A DNA stretch of 64,000 nt. Origin: Iris pallida (Eukaryota > Streptophyta > Magnoliopsida > Asparagales > Iridaceae). Shown here piece after piece: positions 33,252 to 46,172 of this stretch (the first letter of the stretch is position 1; each line of letters opens with the position of its first letter). The translations under genes were made by a program, and so were the position numbers. Location of the stretch: contig JANAVB010015600.1 of NCBI GenBank assembly GCA_029216955.1, positions 38,534,134 to 38,598,133 on the forward strand. Direction: 5' to 3'. The notes beneath the pieces were generated by a model. It was given only the letters and a program-made list of their open reading frames with translations. It was not told the origin of the DNA and ran no database searches.

Positions 33252-36200
33252 TGTCACGACCCGCACCCTAGAGTAAGGGCACAAGACGTAGGTACGTCCA
33301 GCCTACGCCGCAGTGTCGGCGGTACAACGCTGTCCTAGGTCAACATACATCTAATAATATAACTCTAAACAGTTTATACTCCCCGAATGGGGGTGACATA
33401 GCAGTAAATGAACTCAATCACAACTAAGGAAGAAGAAAGCACAATATGATATGGTACTCAAGGAAAATAGATGATAAAGTAGTCTAAGATAACATCCCAG
33501 CAATATCCCGAGTACAAACTCAGCTACAGGACATGAAAGAATATATACAACTCAACATCTCTGAACAAAAGTAAAGTCTAGCTAAACAGTCTCTTGACAA
33601 CATAAAATAAGATAAGCCTAACTAAACTAGTCTAGGCAATGGGGGTGATGTCCTCAGCTAGAGCTGGGTCCTCCTGAGAGTCCAGCTCGCAAGTGTCGTC
33701 TAGGGCTGCCCCGTAGAAGGTATCCACATAGGCCTACTCCTCGTCCGCTGTAATATTTTCAACAGGTCCAGTCAGGACAGGAGCGAGTACAGTACATCTC
33801 AATAGTTCATAGCAGGTTAGAAAATATAATCATGTAGTAAAGTAAGATACAAGTACTGAAAGAAGTGCAGTATGTAAACAGAGAGAGAACTGTAATAGAA
33901 ATACCTACTATAAATAGAGACTAACAGTGGCTAGTGAGTCAGAGTACAATATAGACATGTAAATGGCATAGGAGATTCTGATGAGACACTATAAAAGAGA
34001 TTCTGATAAGATACTACTTGGGTATTATTCACATGTCTACTTCTACTCCCCCGTACCCCCAATCAATACACAAGGATCCAACCAGGTTATGTTATGATTC
34101 CATGCAAAGCCCCCGAAGGGTGATACATAGATGTCCCATAAATGGGAATTCTAGGAGATTCTAGGATACCCAGTAAATGGGATAAGAGATTCTAGGAGAC
34201 TCTGTGATCATAAGAGTATATGTCATAAGTGATCAAAGAACCAGTGAAGCATAGTGATACGCCATGTAAGTGAAACGCACAGAACATGTAGTACCCGATG
34301 CTCCCTAAGGATAACATCTCAAGAAGGGATCCATATAGTACCAATCCGTGTGACCAACGTGACAGTAACAAGTAAAGTAATTTGATGCAGGAAATAATTC
34401 TAAGCAGGATATAAAATGATCAGAGAATGTACTCGCCTGGTATCTCAGTGTCCAATATGAAAGTACTGTCCGAGGAGTGGTGTCTAGCTCCTAATCAGAA
34501 CAGCACAAGTCACAACAAGTCCAGAATGGTAAAATGAGACACTACAATGCATTCTACATGAATCTAGGTCAAACTAGGCCAAAGTCAACTCTTGGTCAAC
34601 TCTGGCCAAACCTAGAAGTCAAACTTGGTCAACTATGGTCAAACTAGGTCTAACAAGTCTAAACTAAGTCAAACTAGTCTATACTAGTCTAATCTAGACT
34701 ATACTAGTCTATACTAATCTAGTCTAGGTCTACCAAGGCTAAACTAGCCTATCAACATACAATACAAGGCTATAAACCTATCCTATCAATCAAGCACATC
34801 TCCAAACACAAACACTAATGACACACCAAGTACATATACAATATATGTATATATACTCATAGATACAAGGTACATACATATAGTTATATAGGACACTACT
34901 ATATATATACATTATATATCATATATAACCATACATACATACATATACATATATGGAGAGATAGAAAGAAGAGAAGAGTGAGTGATAGGGTGTGTGAACT
35001 GTGAGAGTGCAAGAGTGTGTGTGTAAGAGAGAGTACACTGGACTGAACAGGAATTAGAAGGGGAAAGTCAGTTAGTGTATAATAGATATATGAAAACAGT
35101 GCTATAGGAATATTGCAAAACAGTGAACTACATACATACAAATGTGAATTTCTAAAACAGTGAAACAGTGAAGAGGAATGGGGTCAATTCCAGTTCAGGT
35201 TTAGAGATTTCCAACTCAGTTTACAACATTTGAAGATCATCCTCACACTTTATTTAAAACTCAGTTTTCAGCCTTATACTAATTCCCAGATTTCAACTTT
35301 CAAAAGAACCCAAACAACATCTATTCAGTTCAATTACTAAACTACAAAGGAATAGGAAGGGAATCAAATCAAATTCAAAAAACTGAATTCAGTCTTTAAT
35401 TCAAAACATACTCAGGTTTATACAACATTGGAATTATTCCATAGTTCACAATAAAACTCAAAATCAGTTCACAACAGTCAACAAATCCCAGTTTAACAGT
35501 CTAGCCTTCAATCTCAGTTTTTGAACTCAAAACAGTCCCAAATCAATCAAAAATTGACATACTGCTAGTATACACATAGGTGAACATATTAGAGCTTTAA
35601 ATCATGCAAATAACAGTGTCATCCAGGTTAAAATCGAAGCTAAAACTTATACTAAAAATCTGGAAAAACAGGAATAATGAACTGATATTTAATGTATCAG
35701 TGAGAATTGGGTATTTGTGAAATGATCAACAAAATCAAGTTAAAATGTTAAACTAATGGTTGGTAAAGTTTATACATAATGTGTACGTGTCACACAAGGT
35801 GGTTGTGTCCAAGCAAGAGGACACAATGTGTCAAAACAAATCAAAAAACAAAACAGTGCAAATACTGTACCATTCCTCGTGCACGTGTTCACGGGGTTCG
35901 TGCACACGACACGACATGACACAGACCTCGTGGTCGTGTCCCAGTGTCAACTAGGTCTAGGGCTAGGACACCCTGATATGGGTCCACAAAATGTGTGTCA
36001 GTGATACGACACACGTATCAGTGCTCTAAATCAACTGAACCCGGTCCAGTGCAAATGCAATGCACGTGCTCGTGCGTGTCCGACACGACACATGGAGTCT
36101 GAGACTCGACACACGTCGTTTCAGTCATGAGGATGACCCGTGTGTCAAGTGTCATGTGTCGACGTGACGTGTCCTGGGAGTTGTGGCCCCCAAACAGCAA

Positions 36201-37209
36201 GGGATAAAACCTGTGCGCGCGCGTGTGTGTGCACCACGTGTCCGCGTGCCTGTGTCGACTAGACACGATATGAAAGTGTGCTCAGTACAAAAGAAATATG
36301 TAAGCGAGATCAATACCTAACTTCCTATTCAAAAATAATTCACAAAATCAAACGAAATGCCCTTTGAGGCATTTCGTCGAACACATTCAAGTACACGTTG
36401 ATACGTGTCCGAAACGGACACGAAACCTATGAAACTCAACACAAAACCATTGCAACCACCTAGGGGACTCCTAGGGCTTCCTAAATGTATAAAGAAATCG
36501 AAATTTCAATGAGTATTGAAGAAGTTACCTATAGATGAACTTTCTAGAAAATCCCCCTTTGTTGAGCTCCTCTCCTTGATATCCCAATCCAACAAATCAA
36601 TATCAAACTAAAATAAAACTCCAATAACAGTAAGTATAGGTATATTAAAACCTAATGGAAGAGATTTGAATGAAAAAGGACATGAAATGGAATTTCTATG
36701 GATTAAATGAAGTAGGAACAAACCTCTTTCTAAACATGATCTTTCCTAAAAGAGGAAACCCTAAAACTAAGAGAGTATTTATAGAGTGGGGTTCCCAATG
36801 AGGATATGGTGGCCGGCCACATAAGTCTAGGGCTAGGGTTTTGTAATTTCTTGGGCTTTGGGCCAATCTACAAGGCTATGAGTTAAGTTGATTTATCAAT
36901 GGTTCTAAATCATAAGTCATGACTTATGACTTTCTAATTCCTATTGCTAACTAGAGTCTATTGACCAAACTAAGGGTTAACTTAGGTTAGACTAGAGTCA
37001 TATAACCTAACCAAGTCCATACTAACTAGGGTTAGCTTCTAGGTTGGTCTACAAGGGTCAAAACTAGTCAAAGTCAACCTAGTCAACCCTCATCCAAACA
37101 ATTCCAAAATAATTCCTAAAAATTCCCATAAATTCAAATAAATTCTAATAAATTCAAATAACCCCAAAAATGACAAAAATAGCCTCACACTAGAAATGTG
37201 ATAGTGACA
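33252..37209 (-). repeat. 3' LTR of gypsy D
   Basis: Nearly identical to 42212-46167. It contains a minus-strand TATA box (CTCTATAAATACTCTC near 36788), GGTCAA-rich arrays (34560-34700), CTAGTCTA repeats (34670-34740) and an ACGTGTC-rich region (35780-36440). The transcription start would lie near 36755, so most of the LTR is R-U5. Confidence 0.95.
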
Positions 37210-37288
37210 AATCTACCCTCCTTAAAAGAATTTTGTCCTCAAAATTGAAAGGTGAAATACAACTGATGAGAATGATAGAAAGTATACC

Positions 37289-38437
37289 TCACGGTCCAAA
37301 AAGATATGGGTAGCGCTCGCACATCTCATCCTCTCGCTCCCAGGTAGACTCTCCTGGAGAATGATGCCTCCATGCGACGCATACCAAAGGTATCACCGGG
37401 TTCCTCAGAACCTTCTTCCGTCGATCCAGAATCTCCACTGGCTGCTCTGGATAGCTGAGAAAAGGCCCAACCTCAATCTCTTAAAGATCGAGCACATGGC
37501 TAGGGTCAGCCACGTACCGTCTCAACTGTGATACATGGAATACGTTATGGACCCCCACTAGCACAGGCGGTAAGTCTAGCCTGTATGCAACGTCACCGAC
37601 TCTCCCGCTGATAACGAAAGGGCCGATGAAGCGCGGGCTAAGCTTCTCGCCTCCACCAAAACGTATCGTACCATGAGTCAGAGATATCCTCAAGAAAACC
37701 TGGTCTCCGACCTAATCACAAGCAAGGTCTCAATTAATTATAATAAACAAACATGATCAAAAATTACAAACAAAACAAACCTAAATCTAATCCTACTCTA
37801 ATCTGTACCTCAAACTCCAAGGGCCTCCGGTAGCTATCGGCCCGGTACCGATGTCTGTCCTGCGCCACACGAAGTCTGTCCCTGATGAGCTTCACATTCT
37901 CGGCTGCATCAACAACCATCTCTGGCCCCAGTAAAGCTCGCTCACCAATATCATCCTAAGATAAGGGTGTACGACACCTACGCCCGTACAGAGCCTCGAA
38001 AGGTGACATCTCAATGCTGGCCTGGAAACTATTGTTGTAAGCAAACCCACCAAATAAAGATGATCCTCCCAGGAACCTCCAAAGTCTAGGACGCACGTCC
38101 GTAGCATATCCTCAAGTGTCTGAATAGTCCGCTCCGACTGTCCGTCCGTCTGGGGGTGGTATGCAGTACTAAACTTGAGCTGAGTGCCCAAGCTGGTCTG
38201 CAGACTCCTCCAGAAATGGGAAGTAAAGCGACTATCCCGATCTGAGACGATGCTGACCGGAACCCCATGAATCCTGACTATCTGCCGCATATACATCTTC
38301 GCCAGCCTCTCTGTAGACGTACCCACCTTGAATGGCAAGAAGTGGGCCGATTTGGTCAACCTGTCAACGATGACCCAAATCGCATCTTTTCCTCCTAGTG
38401 TGTGCGGTAATCCTGATACGAAGTCCATAGTGATATG
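37289..38437 (-). pseudogene. Gypsy D integrase and C-terminal domain
   Basis: Integrase inserts element DNA into chromosomes. On the minus strand: [20 protein letters not shown], the catalytic Asp in [11 protein letters not shown], the second in [10 protein letters not shown] and the Glu in [13 protein letters not shown], so the DDE triad is present. A frameshift follows GSWEDHL (about 38050). After a 97-bp intron-like segment (37712-37808) the C-terminus reads [31 protein letters not shown], a stop at 37481, then NPVIPLVCVAWRHHSPGEST, WERE and RYPYLFGP, ending at 37289. The last part resembles the chromodomain-like tail of Tekay/Del elements. A TAG before HITMDFVSG separates it from RNase H. 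Confidence 0.88.
37712..37808 (-). other. Intron-like 97-bp segment in gypsy D pol
   Basis: On the minus strand the coding sequence RPLEFE is interrupted by GTACAGATTAG, an AT-rich body and TTGTGATTAG, after which [10 protein letters not shown] continues in the correct frame. The GT and AG lie exactly at the ends. The length is not a multiple of three, so unspliced RNA would be frameshifted. AGGT occurs at both edges, which also allows a 4-bp target duplication. Confidence 0.7.
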
Positions 38438-38440
38438 CTT

Positions 38441-40696
38441 CTATTTCCACTCGGGAATAGACAGCGGCTGCAACAATCTACCGGGCATCTGCCTCTCTGC
38501 CTTGACCTGCTGACAGACCAAATACCTAGCCACGAAGCGAGCCACCTCCCGCTTCATCCCTGACCACCAAATATGCTCTCTCAGATCTCGGTACATCTTG
38601 TTGGCACCCGGGTGTATAGAGTACTGATATCTGTGGGCCTCCTGCATAACCTGCTCCCTGAGCTCTCCGTTGGGCACACATAATCTGGAACCGTGCCTCA
38701 AGGCACCATCCTCTGCAAGAGAAAACTCGCCCTCCAGCAATCCTGCTCGAACCTGCTCTCGGAGACACCGCAGAGCAATGTCCTCAAACTGTGCCGACTT
38801 TATCCTCTCCACCAAGTCTGACTGAATTTGTATCCCCCATAACTGCATCTGCACTCCGGGCACGATCACCTCAATCCCAAGGCTCTCCAAGTCTGCAAGC
38901 AAATGCCGATCCATGGTCAAACACATGGCTGTCGGATACCTACTCAAGGCATCGACAACCACGTTGGCCTTTCCTGGGAGATACTGAAGTAGGATGTCAA
39001 AATCCTTTATCAACTCTAGCCACCTGCGCTGTCTCATGTTCAACTCCTTCTGAGTGAACACATACTTTAAGCTTTTGTGATCTGTGAAGATCTCCACCCT
39101 CTCACCATACAGATAATGCTTCCACAACTTCAATGCAAAAATCACTGCTGCCAGCTCCAGGTCGTGGGTAGGGTAGTTCTTCTCATGGAGACGTAACTGC
39201 CTGGAAGCATAGGCAATCACCTTTCCATGCTGCTGCAAGATGCAACCCAGCCCCTTTCCTGAAGCATCACTATAAATAGTGAAATCACCTGATCCTGAAG
39301 GCAATGTCAGATTCGGAGCTGTCGTAAGCTAATTCTTCAACTCATCAAAAGCTGTATGACACTCCTCTGACCAAACGAACTCAGCATCCTTCCGGGTCAA
39401 CCGAGTCAACGGCTCTACAACCCGAGAGAAATCCTGCACAAATCTCCGATAATATCCTGCCAGCCCCAGGAAACTCCTGATCTCTGCAACTGAAGTCGGT
39501 GCTGCCCATCCCTCAACTGCTACAATCTTCTTGGGGTCAACTGAGATACCATCTCCAGTCACCACATGTCCCAAAAAGTCTACCCGGTCCAAGAAGAACT
39601 CATACTTGGAGAGCTTTCCGTTAAGCTGCTCCTTCCTGAGAGTCTCCAGCACGATCTTCAAATGCTCCTCGTGCTCCTCCTCAGTCTTGGAATATACCAA
39701 GATGTCATCAATGAACACCACTACAAACTGATCCATGTACTGGTGGATTACCTTGTTCATAAGGTTCATAAACACTGCGGGTGCATTGGTTAGCCCAAAC
39801 AGCATAACCAAAAACTCAAACTGCCCGTACCGCGTCCTGAAAGCGGTCTTGGGAATATCCTCAATCTTGGAAAATACCCGAGCTCCGCTCAACTGGTCAA
39901 AAAGATCGTCAATCCGCGGCAGTGGGTATTTGTTCTTGATGGTGAGGTTGTTGAGTACCCTATAGTCAATACACATCCGTACTGACCCATCCTTCTTCGG
40001 CACAAACAACACTGGTGCACCCCATGGCGACGAACTCGAGCGGATGAAGCCCTTGTCCTGTAGCTCATCCACCTGCTTCTTCAGCTCTACCAGCTCACTG
40101 TTGTTCACCCGATAGACATGCTGAGAGATGGGTTCCGCTCCTGGAACCAAGTCTATCGAGAACTCTTTGTCTCTGTCTGGTAGCAATTCCGGCAACTCCT
40201 CTGGGAAAACATCCATATACTCTGCTATCAAGGGGTACGGAATCGCCTGCTCCTCGACCGAGACTCCACAGAAGACTCCGCTGCTCTGCTCTGCCTGATG
40301 TCTGGAGTACTCGAACTCTGGCTCCTCCGGTGCTCTGAAGAGAACTCTACCCCCTCTGCAATCAATGCTGGCGTGGTGCCTGCTCAACTAATCCATGCCT
40401 AGTGCTATATCGTAGTTCGGCAGTGGCATTACGAGCAGGCTCAACTCCAACTCACGGCCTCCCAAAACTACTCTCTGAACCTTATAAACATCACTCACGA
40501 GGATAATGGCACCCCCGGTCGTGATCTTGTAAGTCCTAGGTAACGATTCAGCTATGATACCATGTCTAATCGTAAAAGATACTGATATGAAGCTATGCGA
40601 AGCACCGAAATCGAATAATGCAAAAGCTGGACTGGAGTCGAGAAGGATCGAACCTGCAATCAGCTCTCCGATAGCCTCCGTATCCTCTGCTGTCAT
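38441..40696 (-). pseudogene. Gypsy D protease, reverse transcriptase and RNase H
   Basis: Protease (40696-40388) has FDFGASHSFIS, where the family has an Asp-Ser/Thr-Gly active site. RT (40387-39329) contains [46 protein letters not shown] (the catalytic Asp pair) and [11 protein letters not shown]. It lacks about 13 residues between VFSKI and EDIPKTAF, the piece that carries the first catalytic Asp of motif A. RNase H (39304-38441) has [18 protein letters not shown] and [12 protein letters not shown], then the integrase zinc region, where [12 protein letters not shown] has Tyr in place of a usual Cys. TAG codons separate PR from RT, RT from RNase H, and RNase H from integrase. The element cannot reverse transcribe itself. 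Confidence 0.92.
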
Positions 40697-40699
40697 GGT

Positions 40700-41969
40700 G
40701 AATCCTCGCCCCTGCTAGCCTCCCCTAGCTTGCTGCTGGTGCTGGACGAACCTCTGCTGCTGCGTCTGCAAGGCTGGTCCCCTCTGCTGGCCTGCTGGAG
40801 CCCTGGCTCCTCCTCCTGGGCCTGCTCGTGCTATGCGGCACTCCCTCATCTGGTGGTCTGCTGAACCACACACCAGGCACTGGCCCAGCCTCTTCTGGCA
40901 CTCATTGAAGACGTGTCCAGGCTTCTTGCAGTAGGCACAAGTAACACCCTGTCTCTGACCCTGCTGGTGCTGTCTCGGCTGCTGCTACTGGTGAACTGGC
41001 CTCTGCTGGATCAGCTGCAGCTGGAACTGCCTCAGCTGCTGATGCTGATAGTGGGGCCTCTTGGCCTGGCCTCCACTACTGCTACCCCCAACTGGGTCTC
41101 GCCCCTCTTGAGCCTAAGCTTAAGATCATCATCTGCCAACAAGGCTCCCGTCAAGATCTCCTCGAATATGGCATCCAGGTTGCCCTTGGTCAAGGACTTG
41201 ACCTCCTTGATTAGACCCTTCCGGAACCTCTGGGCCTTCGCCGTCTCGCTCAAGTCCTCTACAAACCTGTCGAGGCGGTCGAACTCCCCGGCGTACTCCT
41301 CCACTGAAAGGCTCCCCTGGACTAGGCTCTCGAACTGCGACTCCAAGGCTCTGAGTGCTTAATCGGGGAAGAACTTCTTCTTGAAGAAGCCCTTGAACTG
41401 CTCCCAAGTCTGCCCAGCTACCCCCACCCAGGGGTCTGACTGATACCAGGTGCGAGCAAGATCTCGTATCCGGCTAGCTGCGGCCTCAATCTGGAGATCT
41501 GCTGGTATCCGGGCCAGGCGGAAGATCTCCTCTATATGCTCGATCCACTCATCGGCATATAGGATACCCTCTGTCCCCAGAAAGTCTCTGGGGCTCATCT
41601 TCTGAAACTGCTCTATCCCCGGTGTCCTCGGCTACTGAACCACTGGTCGAGCTGCAACTATCTAAGGGCCAACTCTATGCCCCTGTTCCATCGAGCCTGC
41701 TGCCGGTCCATGAACTGCTAGAAGTACACGAACATCTACGATGCATCCACGTATCATGTAGACGACGGCTGCTGGAAGGGCTCCTCTGCGATTACTGGGT
41801 CCTGCCTCCGAGCCGGTGGAAGCATACCCCCTGCTGCTGCTACCGAGGTCTCAATACGAGCAGAGGTGGCAAGAGCTGCAGTCCCCTGGCCCTGCTGTAC
41901 TGGCTAAGAGATGGCAGTCCCCTCTATAGCATCCCCATGAATGGTATGCTGCGAACGAGTCTCTACCAT
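40700..41969 (-). pseudogene. Gypsy D gag
   Basis: The chosen start is the ATG at 41969 (MVETRSQHTI), typical for this lineage. The gag core is WIEHIEEIFRLARIPADLQI and TWYQSDPWVG (41598-41359), then, after a TAA, ESLVQGSLSVEEYAGEFDRL and FRKGLIKEVKSLTKG (41346-41032). A CCHC knuckle, CAYCKKPGHVFNEC, and a second one, CLVCGSADHQMREC, follow near 40940-40850, then a Gln-rich linker. In-frame stops near 41910, 41745, 41660, 41637 and 41360 inactivate it. Gag would form the particle in the cytoplasm. Confidence 0.88.
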
Positions 41970-42182
41970 ACTGAAGATAGACAAACAAGAGTATCAATTT
42001 CTTTGAAAGAAGCGATATAACAAAGGCGGACAATTATAATTCAAAGGATCAGCTGACAATAAGGATTTAGATGGCAATAAAAGAATTTTTTCTAAAGTGA
42101 TTGAGTACCTTAAAATTAATGTCCTATATCCTACTGCAGGCTGTAGTGATACTCTAATTCGAATACCACTACACTTCTAGTC

Positions 42183-42211
42183 TAAACCTGCATGGGCCAC
42201 CACTAAAAACG
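42183..42211 (-). promoter_or_regulatory. Leader next to the 5' LTR of gypsy D, candidate primer site region
   Basis: On the minus strand, about nine bases after the LTR edge, the sequence TGGTGGCCCATGCAGG occurs. The same sequence sits next to the LTR-like edge at 12531. Conservation between the two suggests a primer binding site, but I could not match it to a tRNA with confidence. Confidence 0.4.
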
Positions 42212-45200
42212 TGTCACGACCCGCACCCTAGAGTAAGGGCACGAGATGTGGGTACGTCCAGCCTACACTGCAGTGTCGGTGGTAGAACGCTGTCCCAGGT
42301 CAACATACATCTAATAATATAACTCTAAACAGTTTATACTCCCCGAATGGGGGTGACATAGCAGTAAATGAACTCAATCACAACTAAGGAAGAAGAAAGC
42401 ACGATATGATATGGTACTCAAGGAAAATAGATGATAAAGTAGTCTAAGATAATATCCCAGCAATATCCCGAGTACAAACTCAACTACAGGACATGAAAGA
42501 ATATATACAACCCAACATCTCTGAACAGAAGTAAAGTCTAGCTAAACAGTCTCATGACAACATAAAATAAGATAAGCCTAACTAAACTAGTCTAGGCAAT
42601 GGGGGTGATGTCCTCAGCTAGAGCTGGGTCCTCCTGAGAGTCCTTCTCGCAAGTGTCGTCTAGGGCTGCCCCGTAGAAGGTATCCACACAGGCCTCCTCC
42701 TCGTCCTCTGTAATATTTTCAACAGGTCCAGTCAGGATAGGAGCGAGTACAGTACATCTCAACAGTTCATAACAGGTTAGAAAATATAATTATGCAGTAA
42801 AGTAAGATACAAGTACTGAAAGAAGTGCAGTATGTAAACAGAGAGAGAACTGTAATAGAAATATCTACTATAAATAGAGACTAACAGTGGCTAGTGAGTC
42901 AGAGTACAATATAGACATGTAAATGGCATAGGAGATTCTGATAAGACACTATGGAAGAGATTCTGATAAGATACTACTTGGGTATTATTCACATGTCTAC
43001 TTCTACTCCCCCGTACCCCCAATCAATACACAAGGAACCAACCAGGTTATGTTATGATTCCATGCAAAGCCCCCGAAGGGTGATACATGGATGTCCCATA
43101 AATGGAGATTCTAGGAGATTCTAGGATACCCAGAAAATAGGATAAGAGATTCTAGGAGACTCTGTGATCATAAGAGTATATGTCACAAGTGATCAAAGAA
43201 CCAGTGAAGCATAGTGATACGCCATGTAAGTAAAACGCACAGAACATGTAGTACCCGATGCTCCCTAAGGATAACATCTTAAGAAGGGATCCATATAGTA
43301 CCAATCCGTGTGACCAACGTGACAGTAACAAGTAAAGTAATTTAATATAGGAAATAATTCTAAGCAGGATATGAAATGATCAGATAATGTACTCGCCTGG
43401 TATCTGAGTGTCCAATATGAAAGTACTGTCCGAGGAGTGGTGTCTGGCTCCTAATCAGAACAGCATAAGTCACAACAAGTCCGGAACGGTAAAATGAGAC
43501 ACTACAATGCATTCTACATGAATCTAGGTCAAACTAGGCCAAAGTCAACTCTTGGTCAACTCTGGCCAAACCTAGAAGTCAAACTTGGTCAACTATGGTC
43601 AAACTAGGTCTAACAAGTCTAAACTAGGTCAAACTAGTCTATACTAGTCTAATCTAGACTATACTAGTCTATACTAATCTAGTCTAGGTCTACCAAGGCT
43701 AAACTAGCCTATCAACATACAATACAAGGCTATAAACCTATCCTATCAATCAAGCACATCTCCAAACACAAACACTAATGACACACCAAGTACATATACA
43801 ATATATGTATATATACTCATAGATACAAGGTACATACATATAGTTATATAGCACACTACTATATATATATACGTTATATATCATATATAACCATACATAC
43901 ATACATATACATATATGGAGAGATAGAAAGAAGAGAAGAGTGAGTGATAGGGTGTGTGAACTGTGAGAGTGCAAGAGTGTATGTGTAAGAGAGAGTACAC
44001 TGGACTGAACAGGAATTGGAAGGGGAAAAATCAGTTAGTGTATAATAGATATATGAAAACAGTGCTATAGGAACATTGCAAAAAAGTGAACTACATACAT
44101 ACAAATGTGAATTTCTAAAACAGTGAAGAGGAATGGGGTCAATTCCAGTTCAGGTTTAGAGATTTCCAACTTAGTTTACAACATTTGAAGATCATCCTCA
44201 CACTTCATTTAAAACTCAGTTTTCAGCCTTATACTAATTCCCAGATTTCAACTTTCAAAAGAACGCAAACAACATCTATTCAGTTCAATTACTAAACTGC
44301 AAAGGAATAGGAAGGGAATCAAATCAAATTCAGAAAACTGAATTCAGTCTTCAATTCAAAACATACTCAGGTTTATACAACATTGGAATTATTCTATAAT
44401 TCATAATAAAACTCAAAATCAGTTCACAACAGTCAACAAATCCCAGTTTAACAGTCTAGCCTTAATCTCAGTTTTTGAACTCAAAACAGACCCAAATCAA
44501 TCAAAAATTGACATACTGCTAGTATACACATAGGTGAACATATTAGAGCTTCAAATCATGCAAATAACAGTGTCATCCATGTTAAAATCGAAGCTAAAAC
44601 TCATACTAAAAATCTGGAAAAACAGGAATAATGAACTGATATTTAATGTATCAGTGAGAATTGGGTATTTGTGAAATGATCAACAAAATCAAGTTAAAAT
44701 GTTAAACTAATGGTTGGTAAAGTTTATACATAACGTGTACGTGTCACACAAGGTGGTTGTGTCTAAGCAAGAGGACACAATGTGTCAAAACAAATCAAAA
44801 CACAAAACAGTGCAAATACTGTGCCATTCCTCGTGCACGTGTTCACGGGGTTCGTGCACACGACACGGCAGGACACAGACCTCGTGGTCATGTTCCAGTG
44901 TCGACTAGGACTAGGTCTAGGGCTAGGACACCCTGATATGGGCCCACGACACGTGTGTCAGTGACACGACACACGTATCAGTGCACTAAATCAACTGAAC
45001 CCGGTCCAGTATAAATGCAATGCACGTGCTCGTGCGTGTCCGATACGACACGTGGGGGTCTGTGACTCGACACACGTTGTGTCAGTCATGAGGACGACCT
45101 GTGTGTCAAGTGTCGCATGTCGACGTGACGTGTCCTGAGAGTTATGGCCCCCGAACAGCAGGGGATAAAACCTGTGCGCGTGCGTGTGTGCACCGCGTGT

Positions 45201-46167
45201 CCGCACGCCTGTGTCGACTAGACATGACACAAAAGTGTGCTCAGTGCAAAAGAAACATGTAAGCGAAATCAATACCTAACTTCCTATTCAAAAATAATTC
45301 ACAAAATCAAACGAAATGCCCTTTGACGTATTTCGTCGAACACATTCAAGTACACGTTGATACGTGTCCAAAACGGATACGAAACCTATGAAACTCGACA
45401 CGAAACCAATGCAACCACCTAGGGGACTCCTAGGGCTTCCTAAATCTATAAAGAAATCAAAATTGTAATGAGTATTGAAGAAGTTACCTGCAGATGAACT
45501 TTCTAGAAAATCCCCCTTTGTTGAGCTCCTCTCCTTGATATCCCAATCCAACAAATCAATAGCAAACTGAAATAAAACTCCAATAACAGCAAATATAGGT
45601 ATATTAAAACCTAATGGAAGAGATTTGAATGAAAAAGGACATGAAATGGAATTTCTATGGATTAAATGAAGTAGGAACAAACCTCTTTCTAAACTTGATC
45701 TTTCCTAAAAGAGGCAACCCTAAAACTAAGAGAGTATTTATAGAGTGGGGTTCCCAATGAGGTTATGGTGGCCGGCCACATAAGTCTAGGGCTAGGGTTT
45801 TGTAATTTCTTGGGCTTTGGGCCAATCTACAAGGCTATGAGTTAAGTTGACTTATCAATGGTTCTAAATCATAAGTCATGACTTATGACTTTCTAATTCC
45901 TATTGCTAACTAGAGTCTAATGACCAAACTAAGGGTTAACTTAGGTTAGACTAGAGTCATATAACCTAACCAAGTCCATACTAACTAGGGTTAGCTTCTA
46001 GGTTGGTCTACAAGGGTCAAAACTAGTCAAAGTCAACCTAGTCAACCCTCATCCAAACAATTTCAAAATAATTCCTAAAAATTCCCATAAATTCAAATAA
46101 ATTCTAATAAATTCAAATAACCCCAAAATAAAAAAAATACCCTCATACTAGAAATGTGGTAGTGACA
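42212..46167 (-). repeat. 5' LTR of gypsy D
   Basis: Partner of 33252-37209, with the same landmarks: TATA box near 45745, GGTCAA arrays near 43520-43640, and the ACGTGTC-rich region at 44735-45390. Confidence 0.95.
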
Positions 46168-46172
46168 CAGGT

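Larger units (their letters stand above)
33252..46167 (-). mobile_element. Gypsy D, complete minus-strand Ty3/gypsy element (Tekay/Del-like)
   Basis: Two LTRs of about 3.96 kb (33252-37209 and 42212-46167) bound a 5.0-kb interior. The perfect 5-bp target duplication CAGGT (33247-33251 and 46168-46172) lies inside the solo LTR. LTR edges are TGTCAC and GTGACA. A polypurine tract (AAGGAGGGTAGAT on the minus strand, at about 37210-37222) adjoins the 3' LTR. The domain order gag, protease, RT, RNase H, integrase, ending in RYPYLF, is that of plant chromodomain-type gypsy elements. Many stops make it non-autonomous. By eye the LTRs differ by a few percent, mostly transitions. Confidence 0.95.

Noticed and set aside
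35760..36266. Cys/Thr/His-rich ORFs
   Set aside because: They lie in the LTR of gypsy D, recur in the other LTR with changes, and arise from ACGTGTC-rich sequence.
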